A DNA stretch of 64,000 bases from Mercurialis annua (taxonomy: Eukaryota; Streptophyta; Magnoliopsida; Malpighiales; Euphorbiaceae): positions 24,378,201 to 24,442,200 of the forward strand of contig NC_065571.1 of the NCBI RefSeq assembly GCF_937616625.2, in the 5' to 3' direction. Below, piece by piece: positions 58,477-64,000 of this stretch (position 1 is the first letter of the stretch; every line of letters starts with the position of its first letter). The notes under the pieces were generated by a model. That model made no database searches and was not told the DNA's origin. It saw nothing but the letters and a program-made list of their open reading frames with translations. Made by a program: the position numbers and the translations under genes.

Positions 58477-60467
58477 TGTTAGTAGTATATGCCCTAGGGC
58501 CATTTGATCGTGTATATTTGTAGAATTAATCCCAATGGCAAAGATATATATGTTCTATTTGAACTAAGTGTCTCATCAACTAAGTGTCATGTATTACGTA
58601 TTGTCCTTATCATATTGTGGTAGAATCTATTCTTAAGGTGTTAAGAATATGAGTGACAGATTCTATTATACAAGTGATCTAAATAACCGTTCGCGATCGA
58701 TGGGGTCGTGCGAATAAGGGCATTGCATTATCCCAGAAAGATCGTCACCTCTGTTTATTCTCCTGATTAGTAAAGAGTTACTAATTATAGGAAGTAGTGA
58801 GTCTCATACTACTTGATGGGGATCAGAATAAACATGTGGACACTCAAGGTGTTGAGTGAGTCGAACAAGTGACGCTAGATGACTTATACATGGTAATTCA
58901 TTAAAGTCAATTTAATGTCATCTAGTTCATAATTGTACATATTTCCTTTGACTTGCGGTGACACTATCTTGTATATAGGTGATTAGAGTTTGATACTCCT
59001 TAACTCTAGATCTTTCATGAGCTAGAGCCGCGGGATGTGTTGGCTCTAGTTAGTTGTATATGGAGATAGGGGTTTAACCTAGAAAGGATTCATCACTCTG
59101 GATGAACGGAGACAAGATTCTATGCTATCTCAAATTGTTCTTGATGGATGATAAAACCTGCGCAGGTGTATATGACTTACATAGAAAGTTGTTTTTAGTG
59201 GAAGTCATATTTATCAAGAATTAGAACAGAGAGATGAGGTCATATGATCAAGACAAACAGTGTTTGACTTAACCGTGACACTAGTCGAGATTGGAATCTT
59301 AGATGAAGGGAATTTTGAGTGTACGGTATTATGAACAATGGTTCATAAAGAATGCATTGAAACATTCATCTCTATTTGGGGGTCGTGATATGTTGCTAGA
59401 CGTCACTCTCGATCTACGAGAATTAATAATTAAATGGGATTTAATTATTTAATATAAGAAAGGCGTTTCTTATGTCTCTCGTTGCCATATAGATGTGAAC
59501 CTAGTTAGTCACACACAATAGAGTGTGCAACCGATTGAGTTTACGAAAGATCGATTTCATATAGATACTAGCATATCTCGGAAATTAATCTAAGATGAAA
59601 AACAAGTACAAATTAGGGACTAATTTGTAAGAGTTATAAATTAGTAGGAACCTAATTGTATTATGTCCATATTAATTAGGGACTAATTTATAAGAGTTAT
59701 AAATTAGTAGGAACCTAATTATATTTTAACCAAGTTTTATGATTAAATGGCTTAAGTAATTAATTAGTGTAATTAATGATACTTAAATCATTAATCATAA
59801 GCTAATAGAATGATGATGTCATGGTGAAGTAATGAGATAAGGAAATAAGCTTATATGTGATGTCATATGATGACATCACCTATATGATGTCACCTATGTG
59901 ATGTCACCACATGAAAGGTGTCATGTGGTGGCAACACCTTTGCTTGGTGTGTGACACCTATCATGCAAGGTGTTGCATTCTTAAGGCATGATCTAGCCTA
60001 TAAATAGAGCATGTCCTTGCTCATTTCAAAGACACACCACACAACACACATCTCACTACAAAGTTGTAGAGAGAGAAAGCACTTGAAGGAGTTCAAGTAT
60101 TCATCAATCACGGGAAAAACTTGGCGACGTTTTTCATACATCCGAGCAAGGTAGTGATCGCGGCGAGAGTTTGAGCTTAGGGCTGCTCGGCAAGAGGAAC
60201 TCTTGCAGGATTACTTCAAGGCGAGGATTCAATCGGACGCATACTCGTGTGGACGAGCTTGAGGTCGCCGTACTTTCGGGACTACAAGAATCGTTGGAGA
60301 ATCGACATAGGTATTCTTCTTACGATTCCTAGATGCGTGCTTTAATTAATAAATGATACGACGATCCATTTGTTGTTGATATGATCAATTTTAGGATCCG
60401 GGTTGTTGGAATTTCGATTTTGAATTGAAATATACGATTCGGACCCGCGCCTCCCGCTGCGCCAACA
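58477..60467 (+). repeat. Copia2 3' LTR (1991 bp)
   Basis: Same length as the 5' LTR. By-eye differences include GAACTGAG/GAACAGAG, AACATTGT/AACAGTGT, AGAATTAT/AGAGTTAT and CTAGCATG/CTATCATG. Confidence 0.96.
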
Positions 60468-62059
60468 ACAAAACCAAACGTTTCACCTTTTTAGCGATTT
60501 AAACCAAACGTTTACAAACGTTATGAAACAAAACCAAACATTAATAATGTTATGAAACAAATCAAAACGTAGCGTTTCAACTTTTTAGCAATTTAAGCCA
60601 AACGTTTACAAACGTTATGAAACAAAACCAAATGTTTATAATGTTACAAAACAAATCGAAATGTAATGTTTCACCTTTTTAGAGAATTAAGCCAAACATT
60701 TACAAACGCTATGAAACAAAACCAAACGTTTAAAACGTTACGAAACAAATCCAATACTTTCACATTTTTAGCAATTTAAGCCAAATGCTTACAAACGTTG
60801 TGAAATAAAGCCAAACGTTTACAAACGTTACGAAACAAATCCAAGCGTTTTACCTTTTTAGCAATATAAGCTAAATGTTTACAAACGTTACGAAACAAAA
60901 CCAAACATTTCACCTTTATTAACGATTTAAGCCTAACGTTTACAAACGTTACGAAACAAAACCAAACGCTTCATCTTTTTAGCGATTTAAACCAAACATT
61001 GACAAACGTTATGAAACAAAACCAATCGTTAATAATGTTACGAAACAAATCAAAACGTAACGTTTCACCTTTTTAGCGATTTAAACAAAAAGTATACAAA
61101 ATTTACGAAACAAATCCAAGCGTTTTCACCTTTTTCGCGATTTAAACCAAACATTTAAAATGTTACGCAACAAATCCAAAAGTTTCACCTTTTTAGCGAT
61201 TTAAGCCAATCATTTACAAACGTTACAAAACAAATCCAAACGTTTCACTTTTTTTAGCAATTTAAGCCTACGAAACAAAACTAAACGTTTCACCTTTTTA
61301 GCAATTTAAGCCATTCGTTTACAAGAGTTACGAAACAAAATCAAACGTTTCACCTTTTTAGCGATATAAACCAACCGTTTACAAACGTTACGAAACAAAA
61401 CCGAACTTTTAAAAAATTTACGAAACAAATCCAAACCTTTTACATTTTTAGAGATTTAAGACAAACGTTTAAAAACGTTACGAAACAAAGCCAAACGTTT
61501 ACAAACGTTATGAAACAAATCCATGTGTTTCACCTTTTTAGCAATTTAAGTCAAACGTTTACAAATGTTACGGAATAAAAACAAACGTTTCAGATTATTA
61601 GCAATTTAAGCCGAACGTTTACAAACGTTACGAAACAAAAGCAAACGCTTCACCTTTTTAGCGATTTAAGCCAAACGTTTACAAATGTTACAAAACAATA
61701 CCAAACGTTTCACCTTTTTAGCGATTTAAGCCAAACGTTTACAAACGTTACGAAACAAATCAAAATGTTTCACCTTTTTAACGATATAAGCTGAATGTTT
61801 ACAAAGGTTACGAAAACAAATCCAAAAGTTTCACCTTTTGTAGCGATTTAAGCCAAACGTTTACAAATGATACGAAAAAATCCAAACGTGTCACTTTTTT
61901 AGCGATTTAAACCAAACGTTTACAAAAGTTATGAAACAAAACCTAATGTTTCACCTTCTTAGAGATTTAAGACAAACGTAACGAAACAAATCCAAACGTT
62001 TCCCCTTTTTAGCTACTTAAGCCTAACATTTACAAACGTTACGAAACAAATCCAAACGT
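60468..62059 (+). repeat. 60-bp satellite array, forward block
   Basis: Resumes directly after copia2 with the target duplication ACAAA. About 26 forward monomers to ~62059, where CCAAACGTT is followed by CGTAATGTCTATAAAC in reverse phase. No gene. Confidence 0.95.
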
Positions 62060-64000
62060 TCGTAATGTCTATAAACATTTGGCTTAAATCACTAAAAGGG
62101 TGAAACGTTTGGCTTTGTTTCGTAACGTTTGTAAACGTTTGGCTTAAATCGTTAAAAATGTGAAACGTTTAGATTTATTTCATAACGTTTTAAACGTTTG
62201 GTTTTTGTTTTTTTTGTAAACGTTTGGCGTAAATAGCTAGAAAGGTGAAACATTTGGTTTAATTTCGTAACGTTTGTAAACATTTGACTTAAATCGCTAA
62301 CAATGTGAAACGTTTGGATTTGTTTCATAACGTTTTAAACGTTTGGTTTTGTTTTGTAACGTTTATAAACGTTTGGCTAAAATCTCTAAAAAGGTGAAAC
62401 GTTTGGATTTGTTTCGAAACGTTTCTAAACGTTTGGCTTAAATCGCTAAAAAGGTGAAACATTTGAATTTGTTTCGTAACGTTTGTAAACGTTTGGCTTA
62501 AATCGCTAAAAAGGGGAAACATTTGGATTTGTTTCTTAAAATTTCTAAACGTTTGGCTAAAATTGCTAAAAAGGTGAAATGTTTGTCTTTGTTCTTAACG
62601 TTTGTGAACGTTTGGCTTAAATTGCTAAAAATATGAAACGTTTGGATTTGTTTCATAACGTTTTAAACATTTGGTTTTGTTTCGTAATGTTTGTAAACAT
62701 TTGGATTAAAGTTCTAAAAATGTGAAACGTTTGGATTTGTTTAGTAACGTTTTAAACGTTTGGTTTTGTTTTATAACATTTATAAACATTTGGTTTTGTT
62801 TTGTAACGTTTATAAACGTTTGACTTTGTTTCGTATGGTTTGTAAACGTTTGATTTAAATCACATAAAAGGTGAAACGTTTGGTTTTGTTTCTTAATGTT
62901 TGTAAAAATTTCAGCTTTGTTTCGTAACGTTTGTAAACGTTTGGCTTAAATTGCTATAAAGGTGAAATGCTTAGATTTGTTTTGTAATGTTTATAAACGT
63001 TAGGCTTAAATCGCTAAAAATAGGAAATGTTTAGATTTGTTTTGTAACGTTTTCAAACGTTTGGCTGAAGTCGATAAAAAAGGGATTTGTTTGGATTTGT
63101 TTCGTAACGTTTTAAACGTTTGGTTTTAATTTCTAAAAAGGTAAAACGTTTTGTTTTGTTTCGTAACGTTTGTAAACGTTTCCTTTAATCGCTAAAAAGG
63201 TAAAACGTTTGGTTTTGTTTCATAAATTTTGTAAACGTTTAACTTAAATCGCTAAAAAGGTGAAAAGCTTGGATTTGTTTCGTAACGTTTGTAAACGTTT
63301 GGCTTAAATTGCTAAAAAGGGGAAACGCTTGGATTTGTTTCATAATGTTTGTAAACATTTGGCTTATATCACTAAAAAGGTGAAACGCTTGGATTTGTTT
63401 CGTAACATTTGTAAACGTTTGGCTTAAACTGCTAAGAAGGTGAAATGCTTGGATTTGTTTCGTAACGTTTGTAAATGTTTGGATTAAATTGCTAAAAAGG
63501 TTAAACGTTTGTCTTAAATCGCAAAAAAGGGGAAACGTTTGGATTTATTTCGTAACGTTTGTAAACGTTTGGCTTAAATCTCTAAAAAGGTGAAACAATT
63601 GGATTTGTTTCATAACGTTTGTAAACGTTTGGCTTAAATTGCTAAAAAGGAGAAACGCTTGGATTTGTTTCGTAACGTTTGTAAACGTTTGGCTTAAATC
63701 GCTAGGGGAAACGTTTGAATATGTTTCGTAACCTTTGTAAACGTTTGGCTTAAATCGCTAAAATGGGGAAACGTTTGGCTTTGTTTCGTAACGTTAGAAA
63801 ACGTTTGTCTTAAATCGCTAAAAATGCGAAATGTTTGGATTTGTTTCGTAACATTTTAAATGTTTGGTTTTGTTTCGTAACGTTTATAAATGTTTGGCTT
63901 ATATCGCTAAAAAGGGGAAACGTTTGGATTTGTTTCGTAACATTTGTAAACGTTTGGCTTAAATAGCTGAAAAGGGGAAATGTTTGGATTTGTTTCGTAA
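62060..64000 (-). repeat. 60-bp satellite array, reverse block to window end
   Basis: About 32 reverse monomers running off the window. With the forward block to its left it forms another large head-to-head inverted repeat. The frame at 62325-62522 is a satellite translation. Confidence 0.95.

Larger units (their letters stand above)
51345..60467 (+). mobile_element. Copia2: recently inserted Ty1/copia element with decayed interior
   Basis: It is 9.1 kb, with LTRs 51345-53335 and 58477-60467 of 1991 bp each, tRNA-iMet primer site, polypurine tract and the ACAAA duplication in satellite. The LTRs show about four differences by eye (~99.8%). The interior keeps the order gag knuckle, protease, integrase, RT, RNase H as recognisable remnants but is full of stops and shifts. 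LTR start TGTTAGTAGTATATGCCCTA resembles Angela/BARE-type elements. Recent LTR homogeneity with a dead interior suggests mobilisation in trans. Confidence 0.93.

Noticed and set aside
1..64000. Telomere repeats, rRNA or tRNA genes, or a host gene or defence cluster
   Set aside because: No TTTAGGG runs, no rRNA-like or tRNA-like stretches beyond the 12-base primer sites, and every strong reading frame belongs to a LINE or an LTR retrotransposon.

Overview
This window looks like a block of plant heterochromatin, most likely from a eudicot. It is AT-rich and has no convincing host protein-coding gene, no rRNA and no tRNA gene. The organism class is inferred from the transposons: a plant-type L1 LINE whose ORF1 resembles DUF4283 proteins, a Tekay/Del-like chromovirus with a C-terminal chromodomain, and two Ty1/copia elements with tRNA-iMet primer sites. 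The species cannot be told from the sequence.

The matrix is a 60-bp satellite covering about 27 kb (3127-4596, 9877-27803, 46436-47318, 47813-51344, 60468-64000), or roughly 450 monomers. The monomer is two 30-bp halves, each opening with the self-complementary octamer AAACGTTT. The array switches strand many times, most densely at 16.6-20.2 kb, and most switches fall at or next to an AAACGTTT-like octamer. Longer repeats of 448 bp, 729 bp and a 3042-bp offset show recent local amplification.

Left edge: 1-2307 is part of a chromovirus-type LTR read on the minus strand. It abuts a fragment (2308-3126) that ends in a CACTA-type terminus next to the satellite. A nearly full-length L1-type LINE (4597-9876, plus strand) sits in the array with a short target duplication. 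Its ORF1 and ORF2 overlap by ATGA and carry a few stops and frameshifts.

Centre: copia1 (27804-46435, minus strand) is interrupted in gag by a complete chromovirus (33134-44347, minus strand) with a clear 5-bp target duplication, GCATC. The chromovirus has 2.9-kb LTRs about 99% identical, a primer site, a polypurine tract and one 1656-codon frame broken by a single amber stop in integrase. The outer flank of copia1 (satellite plus the first part of its LTR) is duplicated beyond its right end, and its right LTR is truncated just upstream of the TATA box.

Right: copia2 (51345-60467, plus strand) has 1991-bp LTRs with only about four differences and a perfect 5-bp target duplication (ACAAA), so it jumped recently. 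Its interior is nevertheless a heavily decayed gag-pol with no frame over about 82 codons, so it probably moved as a passenger using proteins from another element.

LTR differences counted by eye give the order of events: copia1 oldest (about 3.8% over 393 bp), then duplication of its edge (about 1.2%), then the chromovirus (about 0.9%), then copia2 (about 0.2%). Nesting supports copia1 before the chromovirus. No cellular pathway or defence system is encoded. The points of interest are how the satellite rearranges, the passenger element, and structured LTR promoters that may respond to stress.
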